A stretch of 64,000 nucleotides of DNA from Sphingomonas gellani (GTDB lineage Bacteria > Pseudomonadota > Alphaproteobacteria > Sphingomonadales > Sphingomonadaceae). The position numbers and the translations under genes were made by a program. Position 1 is the stretch's first letter. Every line of letters begins with the position of its first letter. The notes under the pieces were generated by a model, which was not told the DNA's origin, made no database searches, and worked only from the letters and a program-made list of their open reading frames with translations. Positions 1-9,433 of the stretch are shown here, piece after piece. The DNA lies in the NCBI RefSeq assembly GCF_900110035.1, contig NZ_FOCF01000005.1, positions 248,001 through 312,000 on the forward strand, written 5' to 3'.

Positions 1-2
1 CT

Positions 3-1229
3 CGGCTCGACCGGCCGACATTCCGACCCGCCGTCATCGCGCTACTGCTGGTCGTCGGCGTCGTCGGCTTTCTCGGCACGCTGGTGCTGAGCGCCTATGC
101 GCCGGATTGGCGCGGCGGGCACAATGGCGGCGCGCATGCCCTGTCCAACGGCGCGACCGGCTATGCAGGCCTGATCCGCCTCGCCGAGAAGACGGGACGC
201 AACCCGCGTGTGGTGCGGGACGAAGCGGGCCTGCAAACCGAGAACCTGCTGGTCGCAACGCCGGAACATGGCAGCGTCGACGTCGATCCCGTCCTGTCGC
301 ATCGGCAGGGCCGGGTCACGCTGATGGTGCTGCCGAAATGGCAGACCGTGCCCGACAAGCGACATGCCGGATGGGTGCGACAGGCAGGGTTGTTGCACGC
401 CGGGGACCCGGGCGGAGTGCTCGCGCCAGCCACCCCCCTGTCGATAGGTCGCGTGCCAAGCGGCGGACAGCCTTTGGTCAACGCGGGCGACCTGCCCCCG
501 GCCATCACCTTTCGCGCGCCCCGCCCTCTGCAGGTGATCGCCAACCGCCCCGTGATGGTGCAGGGCGAACGCCGCCTGACGCCCGGCCTGATCCCGATCA
601 TCACCGATCGCCAGGGTCATGCCGTGCTGGTCAAGGTCGCGGATCGGCCCGTCTACATCCTGGCCGACCCGGACCTGCTCAACAACAAGGGTATGCGGCG
701 CGAAAACGACGCCGCGTCGGCGCTGGCGCTGCTCGACTGGCTGAACTCGAACGAGGCGGACGGCATCTCGTTCGACGTGACGCTGAACGGCTTCGCCCGC
801 ACGCGCAGCCCGTTGAAGCTGGCGCTGGAGCCGCCCTTCCTCGCCATGACGCTGGCGATCCTCGCGGCGCTGCTGCTGGTCGGGTGGCAGGCGACCGTCC
901 GTTTCGGCGCCCCCCGCCGGCTGCCGCGCGCGATCGCGTTCGGCAAGGCGGCGCTGATCGACAACACCGCCGCGCTGATCCGCAAGGCGGGCCGCTGGGG
1001 CATGCTCGGCCCGCGCTATGCCGAGCTGGCGCGGGAACGCGCGGCGTTGGCGTTCGGCGCACCCGCCCGCCTGTCCGGCACGGAGCTGGACGCGTATCTA
1101 GACCGGCTGGAGCGACCACGGCGCTTTTCCGAACTGGCCGCCGCCGCCGCCGCGGCCGACACGCGCGAGGCGGTACTCGCCACCGCGCGCGACCTTCATG
1201 ATTGGCACAGGGGAGACAGGACGCAGTGA
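3..1229 (+). CDS. DUF4350 domain protein (5' partial)
   Basis: The frame is already open at the left edge, so the true start lies upstream; about 408 codons remain. A hydrophobic helix ([19 protein letters not shown]) stands at the visible N-terminus and a second one ([16 protein letters not shown]) is encoded near 840-890. Between them is a soluble domain ending in a DPDLLNN motif, as in DUF4350 proteins; the part after helix 2 is charged and helical. The stop overlaps the GTG of the MoxR gene (GTGA). DUF4350 genes commonly sit beside moxR, DUF58 and related membrane genes, as here. The biochemical role is unknown; a membrane scaffold for the MoxR ATPase is only inference. Confidence 0.8.
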   Translation, partial: RLDRPTFRPAVIALLLVVGVVGFLGTLVLSAYAPDWRGGHNGGAHALSNGATGYAGLIRLAEKTGRNPRVVRDEAGLQTENLLVATPEHGSVDVDPVLSHRQGRVTLMVLPKWQTVPDKRHAGWVRQAGLLHAGDPGGVLAPATPLSIGRVPSGGQPLVNAGDLPPAITFRAPRPLQVIANRPVMVQGERRLTPGLIPIITDRQGHAVLVKVADRPVYILADPDLLNNKGMRRENDAASALALLDWLNSNEADGISFDVTLNGFARTRSPLKLALEPPFLAMTLAILAALLLVGWQATVRFGAPRRLPRAIAFGKAALIDNTAALIRKAGRWGMLGPRYAELARERAALAFGAPARLSGTELDAYLDRLERPRRFSELAAAAAAADTREAVLATARDLHDWHRGDRTQ

Positions 1230-2182
1230 CGCTTGATGAGGTGCCCGCGCTTGCCCAGCGCGTCCGGGCCGAAGTGGGCAAGGCCGTGGTCGGTCAGGAG
1301 CAGACGGTCGAACTGATGCTCGTCGCGCTGCTGTCGGGCGGACACATCCTGCTCGAAGGGCCACCGGGGACGGCCAAGACGCTGATCGCGCACAGCTTCG
1401 CGCGCGCGACCGGATTGGGCTTCGGCCGCATCCAGTTCACGCCCGACCTGCTGCCCGGCGACATCATCGGCGCCAACCTGTTCAACTTCCAGACGTCCAG
1501 CTTTTCCCTGACGCGCGGCCCGATCTTCTGCGACCTGCTGCTCGCCGACGAGATCAATCGCACGCCGCCCAAGACGCAGGCCGCGCTGCTGGAGGCGATG
1601 CAGGAACGCACGGTCACGATCGATGGCGACACCCTGCCGCTGGGACCTCGCTTCACCGTGGTCGCGACGCAGAACCCGATCGAGCAACAGGGCGTGTACC
1701 CGCTGCCCGAGGCGCAACTCGACCGGTTCCTGTTCAAGCAGCTGGTCGGCTATCCCTCCGCCGAGGAGGAACGCCGCATCATCGCGGCGCATGGCAGCCG
1801 CCAATCGGTGATGACGCCCGACGATTGGGGGGTCGAGCGGGTGCTGGACGCATCCGCCATTGCCGCGGCCGCCGATGCGGTCGAGACGGTGCGGCTGGTC
1901 GACGAGGTGGTGGACTATATCGCCGCGCTGGTCCGGGGCACGCGGCGCGTCGCCGATCTGGCGGGCGGAGCGTCGCCGCGCGCGGGTGCCATGATGGCAG
2001 GCGCGGCGCGTGCCCGGGCGGCGATCGACGGACGCGACTTCGTGATCCCGGACGATGTGAAGACGCTTGCCCCTGCCCTGCTGCGCCATCGCCTGATCCT
2101 GTCGCCCGCGGCGGAAATCGACGGACGGGCGATCGAGGACGTGGTGGCGGGGATCATCGACACGATCGACGCGCCGCGCTGA
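1226..2182 (+). CDS. MoxR-family AAA+ ATPase
   Basis: 318 residues. Walker A GPPGTAKT at about 45-52 and Walker [10 protein letters not shown] with DE at about 108, followed by the sensor-1 region ([12 protein letters not shown]), identify a MoxR AAA+ ATPase, a family that acts as chaperone-like factor in assembling or activating protein complexes. I chose the GTG at 1226 because it overlaps the preceding stop (GTGA) and has GGGGAGA about 9 bases upstream; a TTG at 1202 is also in frame. The DUF58 gene follows after 27 bases. MoxR with DUF58 and RDD partners is a recurrent arrangement; the client protein cannot be told from sequence. Confidence 0.92.
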   Translation: MTLDEVPALAQRVRAEVGKAVVGQEQTVELMLVALLSGGHILLEGPPGTAKTLIAHSFARATGLGFGRIQFTPDLLPGDIIGANLFNFQTSSFSLTRGPIFCDLLLADEINRTPPKTQAALLEAMQERTVTIDGDTLPLGPRFTVVATQNPIEQQGVYPLPEAQLDRFLFKQLVGYPSAEEERRIIAAHGSRQSVMTPDDWGVERVLDASAIAAAADAVETVRLVDEVVDYIAALVRGTRRVADLAGGASPRAGAMMAGAARARAAIDGRDFVIPDDVKTLAPALLRHRLILSPAAEIDGRAIEDVVAGIIDTIDAPR

Positions 2183-2209
2183 TCGGATGGCGGCGGGGAC
2201 TTCGCGACC

Positions 2210-3517
2210 GTGATCTATCCGACCCGGCTGGCAGTGCTGGCAACGGCGGCGGGCGCCCCCGTCGCGCTGCTGGTGGCGGTGGCGATGCCCGACCGCTGGC
2301 CGCTCGGGCTTGCATGGCCCTTGTGCCTGGTGGCGTTGACCCTGGCGGACGGGCTGGTCGGCGGCCGGCGCGGGCGTCTGACGCTTACACTGCCTGCCAC
2401 CGTCGGCGTCGGAGAGGAGCTGATCGCGACGGCACGGGTCGAGGTGGACGGCAGCCAGCTGCCGCGATCCGCCGAGGTTGCGGTCGCGACTGACCCGTTG
2501 CTGACGCCGGACAACGACGTGACCACCGTCGCGCTCAAGGACGGGCGCGGCGCTGCCGCCATCGTTCTGCATGCGACGCGCCGGGGCCATGCTCGGGTCG
2601 AGACGGCGTGGTTGCGCTGGCGAGGACCTTTGCGACTGGCGTGGCGTCAGACGATCGTGGCAGCGCCTGCGGAGACGCTGATCCTGCCGGACATGCGCCC
2701 CGTCCGCGACAAGGGCGCGCAGCTGGTCGAACGTCACGCCATCGAAGGCCTACTGAGCCAGGCCAAGCGCGGGGACGGCACCGAGTTCGAGGCGCTGGTG
2801 GAGTTCCAGGCTGGCATGGAGCGCCGCACGATCGACTGGAAACAGTCCGCCCGCCACCGCAAGCTCTACGCCCGAGACGTCCGTGTGGAGCGCAACAACC
2901 AGATCGTGTTCGCGGTGGATGCCGGGCGCCAGATGGCCGACCCGGTGGCGGGTCTGCCCCGCATCGACCGTGCGGTATCGGCCATGCTGCTCGCCGCCTG
3001 GGTGGCGCTGAAGCTCGGCGATCGCGTGGCGCTCCACGCCTTCGACTCGCAACCCCGCATCGCGAGCGGCGCGATCGGCGGCACCGGCGCGTTCGCTCAC
3101 CTGCGACGGCTGGCCGCGCGCATCGATTATAGCGAGGACGAGACCAACTACACATTCGCGCTGACCACGCTGGCGGCACGGCTGCACCGCCGATCGACCG
3201 TGGTCCTGTTCACGGAGATCGTCGACCTGACCAGCGCCGACTTCATGATCCGCGCCGCGCAACTGATCGTCGCGCGGCACCTTCTGATCGTGGTGGTTCT
3301 GCAGGACGAGGAGCTGGAATCGATCGTCGCGGCAGAACCGGCGGAGGCGGACGATGTCGCGCGCGCGGTCACGGCCGCCGAACTGCTCCGCGCACGTCAG
3401 ACCGTGCTGCTCCGCCTGCAAAGAATGGGGGTACAGGTCGTCGAGGCGGAACACGACCGGGTGGGGGAGCGGCTGGTGCAGCGCTATGTCGAACTGAAGC
3501 GGAGGAACATGCTGTGA
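2210..3517 (+). CDS. DUF58 domain protein
   Basis: 435 residues, GTG start. Two hydrophobic stretches in the first 60 residues suggest membrane anchoring. The DUF58 signature is clear around residue 200 (RRTIDWKQSARHRKLYAR). The region after it (NQIVFAVDAGRQM) has the appearance of a von Willebrand A-like domain, with a DxG where a complete metal site would have DxSxS. DUF58 proteins are usual partners of MoxR ATPases. The stop overlaps the start of the next gene (GTGA), so translation is probably coupled. Confidence 0.88.
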   Translation: MIYPTRLAVLATAAGAPVALLVAVAMPDRWPLGLAWPLCLVALTLADGLVGGRRGRLTLTLPATVGVGEELIATARVEVDGSQLPRSAEVAVATDPLLTPDNDVTTVALKDGRGAAAIVLHATRRGHARVETAWLRWRGPLRLAWRQTIVAAPAETLILPDMRPVRDKGAQLVERHAIEGLLSQAKRGDGTEFEALVEFQAGMERRTIDWKQSARHRKLYARDVRVERNNQIVFAVDAGRQMADPVAGLPRIDRAVSAMLLAAWVALKLGDRVALHAFDSQPRIASGAIGGTGAFAHLRRLAARIDYSEDETNYTFALTTLAARLHRRSTVVLFTEIVDLTSADFMIRAAQLIVARHLLIVVVLQDEELESIVAAEPAEADDVARAVTAAELLRARQTVLLRLQRMGVQVVEAEHDRVGERLVQRYVELKRRNML

Positions 3518-4536
3518 CCGCGCCCGTCGACACCGCCGGTGCGGTTCCGGTCAATGCCAGCCGCTTCCGTGCGACCTATGGCGACGATTGGGACCGTCTG
3601 GAACGGCTGGTCACGCGTATCGAGAAACGATCGGTGCGTGCGCTGAGCGATGACGACCTGCTTGCCCTGCCCGTCCTCTACCGTGCGACCCTGTCGTCGC
3701 TGTCGCTGGCGCGCGAGACGTCGCTGGACCGCGCGCTGGTCGACTATCTCGAACAATTGTCCACCCGCGCGTATTTCCAGATCTATGGCGTGCCGACGTC
3801 CGCCTGGACCCAGCTCGGCAGGTTCTTCGCGCGGGGATGGCCCGACGCCGTGCGCGACCTGTGGCGGGAAACGCTGGTCATGCTCGCCCTGACGATCGCG
3901 GGCGCGGTGACGGCGTTCCTGCTGATCCGCGCCGATCCCGGCTGGTTCGGCGCGATCATACCCGAGGGACTGTCGAGCGGTCGCGACCCGTCCGCCTCCG
4001 CCGAAAGCCTGCGCCAGACGCTGTACACGCCGCAAAAGGACATGCTGGCGACATTCGCCACCTATCTGTTCACGCATAACGCCCAGATCGCGGTGTTCGC
4101 CTTTGCCCTGGGCTTCGCGTTCGGCGTGCCGACGGTGCTGCTGATCCTCTACAATGGCCTGATGCTCGGCGCCTTTCTGGCCGTGTTCGTGCCAAAGGGG
4201 GTGGGCGTCGGCTTCGCCTGCTGGCTGGCGATCCACGGCACGACGGAGTTGTTCGCGGTGATGCTCTCGGGCGCGGCGGGGCTGCGGATCGGCATCGCCA
4301 TCGCCTTTCCCGGCCGGCTCGCCCGGCTCGATGCCGCAATGGTGGCGGGGCGATCGGCGGCTGTGGCCATGGCGGGCACCGTGGTCATGCTGGCGGTGGC
4401 CGGGTTGCTGGAGGGGATCGGGCGGCAGACCGTCACCGGCGATCTGCCGCGCCTGGCGATCGGGCTGACGATGCTGGCCGGCTGGCTGTGTTATTTCTAC
4501 CTTCCGCGGGGGCGTCATGCGCTGGCCACGGCGTAG
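3514..4536 (+). CDS. SpoIIM-like (stage II sporulation protein M family) membrane protein
   Basis: 340 residues, GTG start overlapping the DUF58 stop, with GGAGG at 3501-3505. The N-terminal ~110 residues are helical and soluble (domain with SRFRATYGDDWDRLERLV); at least five hydrophobic segments follow from about residue 120. The membrane core with NGLMLGAF and a conserved HGTTELFAV stretch matches the SpoIIM/DUF95 family, which in non-sporulating bacteria occurs next to RDD and MoxR genes. The name comes from Bacillus and does not imply sporulation here. Function unknown; possibly a membrane subunit of a MoxR-served complex (inference). Confidence 0.87.
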   Translation: MTAPVDTAGAVPVNASRFRATYGDDWDRLERLVTRIEKRSVRALSDDDLLALPVLYRATLSSLSLARETSLDRALVDYLEQLSTRAYFQIYGVPTSAWTQLGRFFARGWPDAVRDLWRETLVMLALTIAGAVTAFLLIRADPGWFGAIIPEGLSSGRDPSASAESLRQTLYTPQKDMLATFATYLFTHNAQIAVFAFALGFAFGVPTVLLILYNGLMLGAFLAVFVPKGVGVGFACWLAIHGTTELFAVMLSGAAGLRIGIAIAFPGRLARLDAAMVAGRSAAVAMAGTVVMLAVAGLLEGIGRQTVTGDLPRLAIGLTMLAGWLCYFYLPRGRHALATA

Positions 4537-5377
4537 GGCTCGCGCGCCCGCCACCATGCGCCGGCGCTTCGTGACGCCGGAGGGCGTCGACCTGCGGTTG
4601 GAACTGGGGCCAGCCGGCGCGCGCGCGGGCGCGTTCGTCGTCGACGCGCTGCTGATGCTGGTGATCCTCGTGTTGGCGACGATCGCCATCGGCTATCTGC
4701 TGCTTAGCAGCGTGCGTGGGGAGGTGTTCGCCATCCTGTGGCTGCTCGGCGCCTTCGCCCTGCGCAACGGCTGGTTCACCCTGTTCGAGCTGGGCGGGCG
4801 CGGCGCCACCCCCGGCAAGCGACTGCTGGGCCTGCGGGTCGTCGCACGCGACGGCGCGCGCCTGACCGCAGGCGCCGTGATCGCGCGCAACGCCATGCGC
4901 GAGATCGAGGTGTTCCTGCCCCTCTCCTTCCTGGGCATGCAGACGGCACAGGGGGTGGCCGACACCTTCCTGACGCTGTTCGCCCTGTCATGGAGCGGCA
5001 TCTTCCTGTTCTTCCCCTTGTTCAACCGGGACCGGCTGCGCGTCGGTGATCTGGTGGCGGGGACCTGGGTCGTGCGGTCATCCCGCGCCCGGCTGGCCGG
5101 CGATCTGGTGCAGGCCGCCCCGGCGGATCGACGCGTGTTTTCGGATGCCGCGTTGAACCTGTACGGCATCCATGAGCTCCAGACACTGGAGGAGGTGCTG
5201 CGCGCCGGCCGACCCGACGCGATCGAGACGGTCGCCGGGATCATCCGGGCAAAGGCGGACATGCCAGACGACGGGGACGATCGCGGATTCCTGTCGGACT
5301 ATTACGTCGCGCTGTGTGCCAGGCTGGAACAGCGATTGATGGTCGGGCAACGCCGGGAGGACAAGCACGCGGCTTGA
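4517..5377 (+). CDS. RDD family membrane protein
   Basis: 286 residues from ATG 4517, which overlaps the end of the SpoIIM-like gene by 20 bases; an in-frame ATG at 4556 (MRRRFVTPEGVDL) would remove 13 arginine-rich residues and is a real alternative. The RDD signature is present (RAGAFVVDALLM, then TPGKRLLGLRVV and an NAMREIE stretch) with three to four hydrophobic segments up to about residue 185. The C-terminal ~100 residues are soluble and helical (LQTLEEVLRAG), longer than a minimal RDD protein. It is the last gene of the operon; RDD proteins are membrane proteins of poorly defined role. Confidence 0.87.
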   Translation: MRWPRRRARAPATMRRRFVTPEGVDLRLELGPAGARAGAFVVDALLMLVILVLATIAIGYLLLSSVRGEVFAILWLLGAFALRNGWFTLFELGGRGATPGKRLLGLRVVARDGARLTAGAVIARNAMREIEVFLPLSFLGMQTAQGVADTFLTLFALSWSGIFLFFPLFNRDRLRVGDLVAGTWVVRSSRARLAGDLVQAAPADRRVFSDAALNLYGIHELQTLEEVLRAGRPDAIETVAGIIRAKADMPDDGDDRGFLSDYYVALCARLEQRLMVGQRREDKHAA

Positions 5378-5453
5378 CGGATCAGGCCGGTTCGGATCGA
5401 TATGCGCACCAGGGACTCGCCGGGTCCCGTTGCCAGCCAAAGGGACTTTATCG

Positions 5454-6944
5454 GTGCGCCCCGCCTGCACGTTTCACCTCAGGGTATCGACGTTCTTGGC
5501 CATTGGGGGTGCGATCGGACTGGCCGGCTGCCACCGCAACGTGTCGATGCCGGCACCCCCGCGCGTGACCGCACCGATCAGCTTCCCAAAGGAGAGCTCC
5601 ACGGTCATCGTGCCGGTCTCCGCCTCGCTCGACGATCTGGAACGAGCGGTGGAGAAGGAGCTGCCACGTCAGCTTTGGACGATAGACCAGCAGGTGGAGC
5701 GATGCGTCCCGGCACAGCGGGTCAATCTTGGCATCGGGCGGGTGAAGCTGACTCCCGACCTGGGCTGTCGAATCGTCGGACAGGTGGTGCGGGGTCCGGT
5801 CACCCTAGGCGGCAGCGGGTCGCGGCTGACCATCGCCATGCCGGTCCACGCGACCATTGCCGCGCGCAAGGTCGGCGGGGTCCTGTCGAAGACCGCGACC
5901 GGGTCTGCGATCGTCCATGCCGTCGCCAACCTGTCGATCCGCCCGGACTGGATCCCGTCGGCACGCGTGTCGATCGACTATGACTGGACGGAGCCGCCGG
6001 GCATCGACTTCGCCGGCCAGCGCATCGTCTTCGTGGACAAGGCGGACCAGCGCCTGCAACCCGTCGTCGCCAAACTGGAAAAGACGCTGCCGCAACAGCT
6101 CGCCGCGCTGCGCCTGGATCGCCAGCTTGCCGATGTCTGGCGCCGGGCGTTCACGGCCGTTTCGCTCAATCGCGACAATCCGCCGGTCTGGATGCGGATC
6201 GCGCCGCAGCGGCTCGGTTTCGGCGGGTACCGGATCGAGGAAGGCCGCCTCACCATGATGTTGTCGGCCGATGCTTTGACGCAGACGTTCGTGGGTAAGC
6301 GGCCGACCGACCCGCCGGCCACCCCGCTTCCCCCGCCCAGCCGAGTGACGGGCACGCCGGGCCTGCGCTTCTTCATCCCGGTGGTTGCCGATTACGCGCA
6401 ACTGGAGCCTGTCGTGAAGCGCGCGCTGGAGAAGCGGGCGGCGAAGGGCATCACGCTGACCGGCGTCGGCCCGGTCGATGCCCGGTTCGGAAAGGTGACG
6501 GTCTATGCCACCACCAACGATCACCTCGCGGTCGGCATCCAGGCCAATGTGAAGGCGCAGGGCACGTCGCTGCTGTCCACGCGTGGAGAGGTTTGGTTGA
6601 CGGCGATCCCCTTCAACCGGCCGGGCAGTCAGCGGGTCGAGGTGCGCGACCTGTCGTTGACCACCCATACCGACAGCAGCGTCACCGACCTGCTGGTCGC
6701 ATTGTTCAACGACGCCGGGGTTCAGGAGAGCATCCGGGGCGGCCTGTCGCACGACTTCGCCCCCGACTACGCCAAGGTACTCGATTCCGCGCGCCGGGCC
6801 ATCGGCTCGCGGCGAGAGGGCGATTTCCTGCTGGCGACGCAGGTCGATCGGGTGGAGAACGGGGTCATCAAGGCGACGGGCCAGGGGCTGTTCATGCCCG
6901 TCCGCGTCTCCGGGCGCGCGACCATCACCTATCGCCCGCTGTAA
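5454..6944 (+). CDS. DUF4403 family lipoprotein
   Basis: 496 residues from GTG 5454, which has AGGGA about 8 bases upstream; this gives a clean signal peptide with lipobox LAGC (Cys26). A TTG at 5430 is in frame but only adds eight residues. The rest is a soluble, repeat-like protein with two similar halves, each having an EKTLPQQL/ VKRALEKRA-type helix and beta-rich stretches, as in DUF4403 proteins, which are thought to resemble lipid-binding BPI/TULIP folds. Predicted location is the outer or inner membrane lipoprotein pool. It lies 76 bases after the RDD gene in the same direction; a shared transcript is possible. Confidence 0.82.
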   Translation: MRPACTFHLRVSTFLAIGGAIGLAGCHRNVSMPAPPRVTAPISFPKESSTVIVPVSASLDDLERAVEKELPRQLWTIDQQVERCVPAQRVNLGIGRVKLTPDLGCRIVGQVVRGPVTLGGSGSRLTIAMPVHATIAARKVGGVLSKTATGSAIVHAVANLSIRPDWIPSARVSIDYDWTEPPGIDFAGQRIVFVDKADQRLQPVVAKLEKTLPQQLAALRLDRQLADVWRRAFTAVSLNRDNPPVWMRIAPQRLGFGGYRIEEGRLTMMLSADALTQTFVGKRPTDPPATPLPPPSRVTGTPGLRFFIPVVADYAQLEPVVKRALEKRAAKGITLTGVGPVDARFGKVTVYATTNDHLAVGIQANVKAQGTSLLSTRGEVWLTAIPFNRPGSQRVEVRDLSLTTHTDSSVTDLLVALFNDAGVQESIRGGLSHDFAPDYAKVLDSARRAIGSRREGDFLLATQVDRVENGVIKATGQGLFMPVRVSGRATITYRPL

Positions 6945-7031
6945 GGGACCGCGGTCAGCGAGGTTCCGGCCGGCTCCCTTGACGGGCGCATGCCTCCCCT
7001 TCCATGCTGGGCGGGTCAGGAGGCGCGGGAC

Positions 7032-7757
7032 ATGGCGATGGGTCAGGCGTACGACGGAAACCGGTATCTGCGGTACACCAATGTGGCGATCGCGCTGCAT
7101 TGGGCGATCGCCCTGCTGATCCTGTACAATCTGGCGTCCGGCCTGCTCCGACCGGTTCTGCCGCGCGGCTTCTTCGTGCTCCACATCTCGTCGGGCATCA
7201 CGATTCTGGCGCTGACGTTGGTGCGGATCATGTGGCGCATCACGCACCGGCCGCCGCCATTATTGCCGATGGCTCCTTGGGAGCGGATCACCGCGCACGG
7301 GGTACATCTGCTGCTCTACGCGGCGATGCTGCTGCTGCCCTTGTCGGGATGGGCGATGGTGTCGGCCAATCCGCCCGCCGGGTCGCCGGGTGCCGCCTGG
7401 GCGGAGGCGCATCGGCCGCCGCCACCTCCACCCGCACCCACCGGTGGCCCGGATCGACAGGCGACAGGTGGCCCGGCCGGAGAGGGCAAGGGCGGTGGCC
7501 AGCCGCCGCGCAAGCGGGGGCCGGTCATGATCTGGGGGATCTTCAAGCTGCCGCTGATCGCGCCGATCAACGCGATGGGTCGCACGCCGGAGGGAGTGCC
7601 GGAGCAGCGCGAACTGCATGAACGCATTGAGGGCGCGCATCTGCTGGGCGGGTGGATCATGCTCGCGCTGCTTGTCCTGCACGTCGCAGGCGCGCTGAAG
7701 CATCAGCTGATCGATCGCCGCCGTGAGCTGGCCCGGATGGGTATCGGTCGGCCCTGA
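7032..7757 (+). CDS. Cytochrome b561 with proline/glycine-rich loop insertion
   Basis: 241 residues from ATG 7032, preceded by AGGAGG at 7018-7023. Four membrane helices carry the expected haem ligands: His23 (ALHWAIA), His51 (LHISSG), His89/92 (HGVHLLLY) and His217 (LVLHVAG). This fits bacterial di-haem b561, an inner-membrane electron carrier between quinol and a periplasmic acceptor. Residues ~112-164, between helices 3 and 4, form an unusually long insertion rich in proline, glycine and lysine (PPPPPPAPTGG and similar). No electron-transfer partner gene is adjacent. It converges on the HAD gene at 7869 across a strong hairpin. Confidence 0.88.
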   Translation: MAMGQAYDGNRYLRYTNVAIALHWAIALLILYNLASGLLRPVLPRGFFVLHISSGITILALTLVRIMWRITHRPPPLLPMAPWERITAHGVHLLLYAAMLLLPLSGWAMVSANPPAGSPGAAWAEAHRPPPPPPAPTGGPDRQATGGPAGEGKGGGQPPRKRGPVMIWGIFKLPLIAPINAMGRTPEGVPEQRELHERIEGAHLLGGWIMLALLVLHVAGALKHQLIDRRRELARMGIGRP

Positions 7758-7830
7758 CTTCGTCCCGGTGGCGTCGGGTCTCGCACCGGCCGCGCATCCG
7801 TGACCTTCTACGGCTGGCCTTAGCCACGGT

Positions 7831-7858
7831 GGCGGCGTGTCGCACCTGACACGCCGCC
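7831..7858. terminator. Strong hairpin between convergent genes
   Basis: A perfect 11-bp stem (GGCGGCGTGTC / GACACGCCGCC) with a 6-base loop lies midway in the 111-base gap between the converging cytochrome b561 and HAD genes. It is symmetrical and could stop transcription from both sides. Neither side has a T-run, so it is not a canonical intrinsic terminator; it may act as an RNA 3'-end stabiliser or with Rho. Confidence 0.5.
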
Positions 7859-7868
7859 GTCCGTCATC

Positions 7869-8615
7869 TCATTTGAGGCAGGCGACGATGCCCTCGATCA
7901 CCGCAACCGTTTCCTGCGGGTCGCGAACCCGGACCGTGTCCAGCCCCATCTGCTTGGCAGGATAGTCGTTCCCGCCCGGAAAGATCGCGTCCCCGATGAA
8001 CATCATGGCATCCAGCGGAATGCCGCTGGCGTCGTGCAGCTTGCGCAGCCCGTATGCCTTGTCGACACCCTCGCGCGTGATGTCGATGGAGGTCGCGCCG
8101 CCCATGTTGATCGACAGGCCGGGCAGCCGCTTCTGCAGGTCGGCCTGGATCACCTTGCGCTTGGCGAAGTCCGGGTCCCACTTCTCCTTGGCCTCCAGCG
8201 GCGCCTGCTGCCCCAGCGCAGAGAAGGTGATCTGCGAGCCACGATCCTCGATCCGCTCGCCCCAGGTCTGCTCCGGCACGAAGCCGGTCGCCTCCAGCGA
8301 TGCGTCGAACTCGCGCAGGATCTTTGCCTTCGTCTCGTCATCGAACAGTTCGGCATAAACCGCCGACCAGGTGCCGTTGCGATGCGTATAGAGCTTCGTA
8401 CCCGTGGTCGGCATCAGCCATAGCCGGTCGAGCTTGGCACGGTCCAGCATGCGGCTGGCGACCTGCTTCTCGAACTGCGGCCAGTCTCCGCCCGAAATCA
8501 CCGCCACGTGCGCGACACCGAGCAGATCGGCAATCGCTTCGGCCATCGGCTGCTGCAACGCCTGCTTGCTCTCAGCGAGCGTCCCATCCAGGTCGAAGGC
8601 GACCAGCTGCTTCAT
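7869..8615 (-). CDS. HAD-IIB phosphatase resembling eukaryotic-type phosphomannomutase
   Basis: 248 residues. HAD motif I is FDLDGTLAES (Asp8, Asp10), and the C-terminal motif GDAIFPGGNDYPAKQ closely resembles the GDxxxPGGNDY signature of eukaryotic-type phosphomannomutase (PMM), whose length (~250) also matches. It may therefore act on a hexose phosphate, as mutase or phosphatase; the sequence alone does not decide. Its ATG overlaps the stop of the preceding HAD gene (ATGA), so it is translationally coupled and is the last gene of the pentose phosphate cluster. Confidence 0.82.
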   Translation of the reverse strand: MKQLVAFDLDGTLAESKQALQQPMAEAIADLLGVAHVAVISGGDWPQFEKQVASRMLDRAKLDRLWLMPTTGTKLYTHRNGTWSAVYAELFDDETKAKILREFDASLEATGFVPEQTWGERIEDRGSQITFSALGQQAPLEAKEKWDPDFAKRKVIQADLQKRLPGLSINMGGATSIDITREGVDKAYGLRKLHDASGIPLDAMMFIGDAIFPGGNDYPAKQMGLDTVRVRDPQETVAVIEGIVACLK

Positions 8616-9433
8616 TCCCCATTTCCCTTTCGTGGTAGAATTATCGTGTCGATGGCGTAGGCCACGCCATCCGCGTCATTGCTCCGGGTGCCATAGCCCG
8701 CAACGGCTCGTACCGCCTCGGGCGCGTTGCCCATCGCGATCGACAGGCCCGCCTGCTCCAGCATCGGCACGTCGTTCATCTGATCGCCGATCGCCGCCAC
8801 CGCCTCCAGCGGCACATCGAACGCGTCCGACAGGGCGACGATGCCGTCACCTTTGTTCGCCGCAAGCGCGGTGATGTCCAGATAATAGGTCTGCGACTGA
8901 ACGACCGTCGCCTTGCCGCCGAACGCCGCGACGCAGCGATCCATCAGCCGCGCGAGGACAGGCGGATCGTCGGACACGAAGGTGATCTTGTCCACCTTGT
9001 CGGCCAAGGCGGTGAAGTCGTCGCACACCACCGGTTCTTGGTTTGCGGACAGGCGCTCCCGGTCGGCATGCTCCCCCTCCGCCTGTGACGCATGCCACTT
9101 GCCGTCGGCGAACACCCAAAGGTCGGCCGGCTCGTCGGCCGCCAATTCCATCGCGGTCCGCGCAACCTCCGCATCCAGAACATGATGGCTGTCGACCGTC
9201 CCGTCCCGGCGGAAGATCAGGCCGCCATTGAACGCGGCGATCGGCCCGTCGATGCCCAGCGTGTCGGCCAGCGGCATGACCCCGGATTGCGGACGCGCGC
9301 TGATAAGGGTGAAGCGCACACCCTCCTCCTCCAGCCGGCGGACCGCATCCGCCGTGGCGGGCGTCAGCCGCTTTTCCTTGTCGACCAGCGTTCCATCCAC
9401 ATCAGACACGAGCAGCCGGATCGGCTGCGTCAT
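8612..9433 (-). CDS. Cof-type HAD-IIB hydrolase
   Basis: 273 residues from ATG 9433, chosen because it overlaps the gnd stop (ATGA) and starts directly before the HAD motif ([17 protein letters not shown]). Further motifs are LISARP (motif II), a lysine-containing region and [10 protein letters not shown] (motif IV), typical of Cof/YbiV-like sugar-phosphate phosphatases in the HAD-IIB class. An in-frame extension upstream exists but lies entirely within gnd. Position after gnd suggests dephosphorylation of a phosphorylated sugar or aldonate, or clearance of a damaged pathway intermediate; this is inference. Confidence 0.86.
   Translation of the reverse strand: MTQPIRLLVSDVDGTLVDKEKRLTPATADAVRRLEEEGVRFTLISARPQSGVMPLADTLGIDGPIAAFNGGLIFRRDGTVDSHHVLDAEVARTAMELAADEPADLWVFADGKWHASQAEGEHADRERLSANQEPVVCDDFTALADKVDKITFVSDDPPVLARLMDRCVAAFGGKATVVQSQTYYLDITALAANKGDGIVALSDAFDVPLEAVAAIGDQMNDVPMLEQAGLSIAMGNAPEAVRAVAGYGTRSNDADGVAYAIDTIILPRKGNGE

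Noticed and set aside
1196..2737. 513-codon open frame antisense to moxR/DUF58
   Set aside because: High-GC shadow frame: arginine/alanine/glutamine-rich, no recognisable domain, and fully overlaps two well-supported genes.
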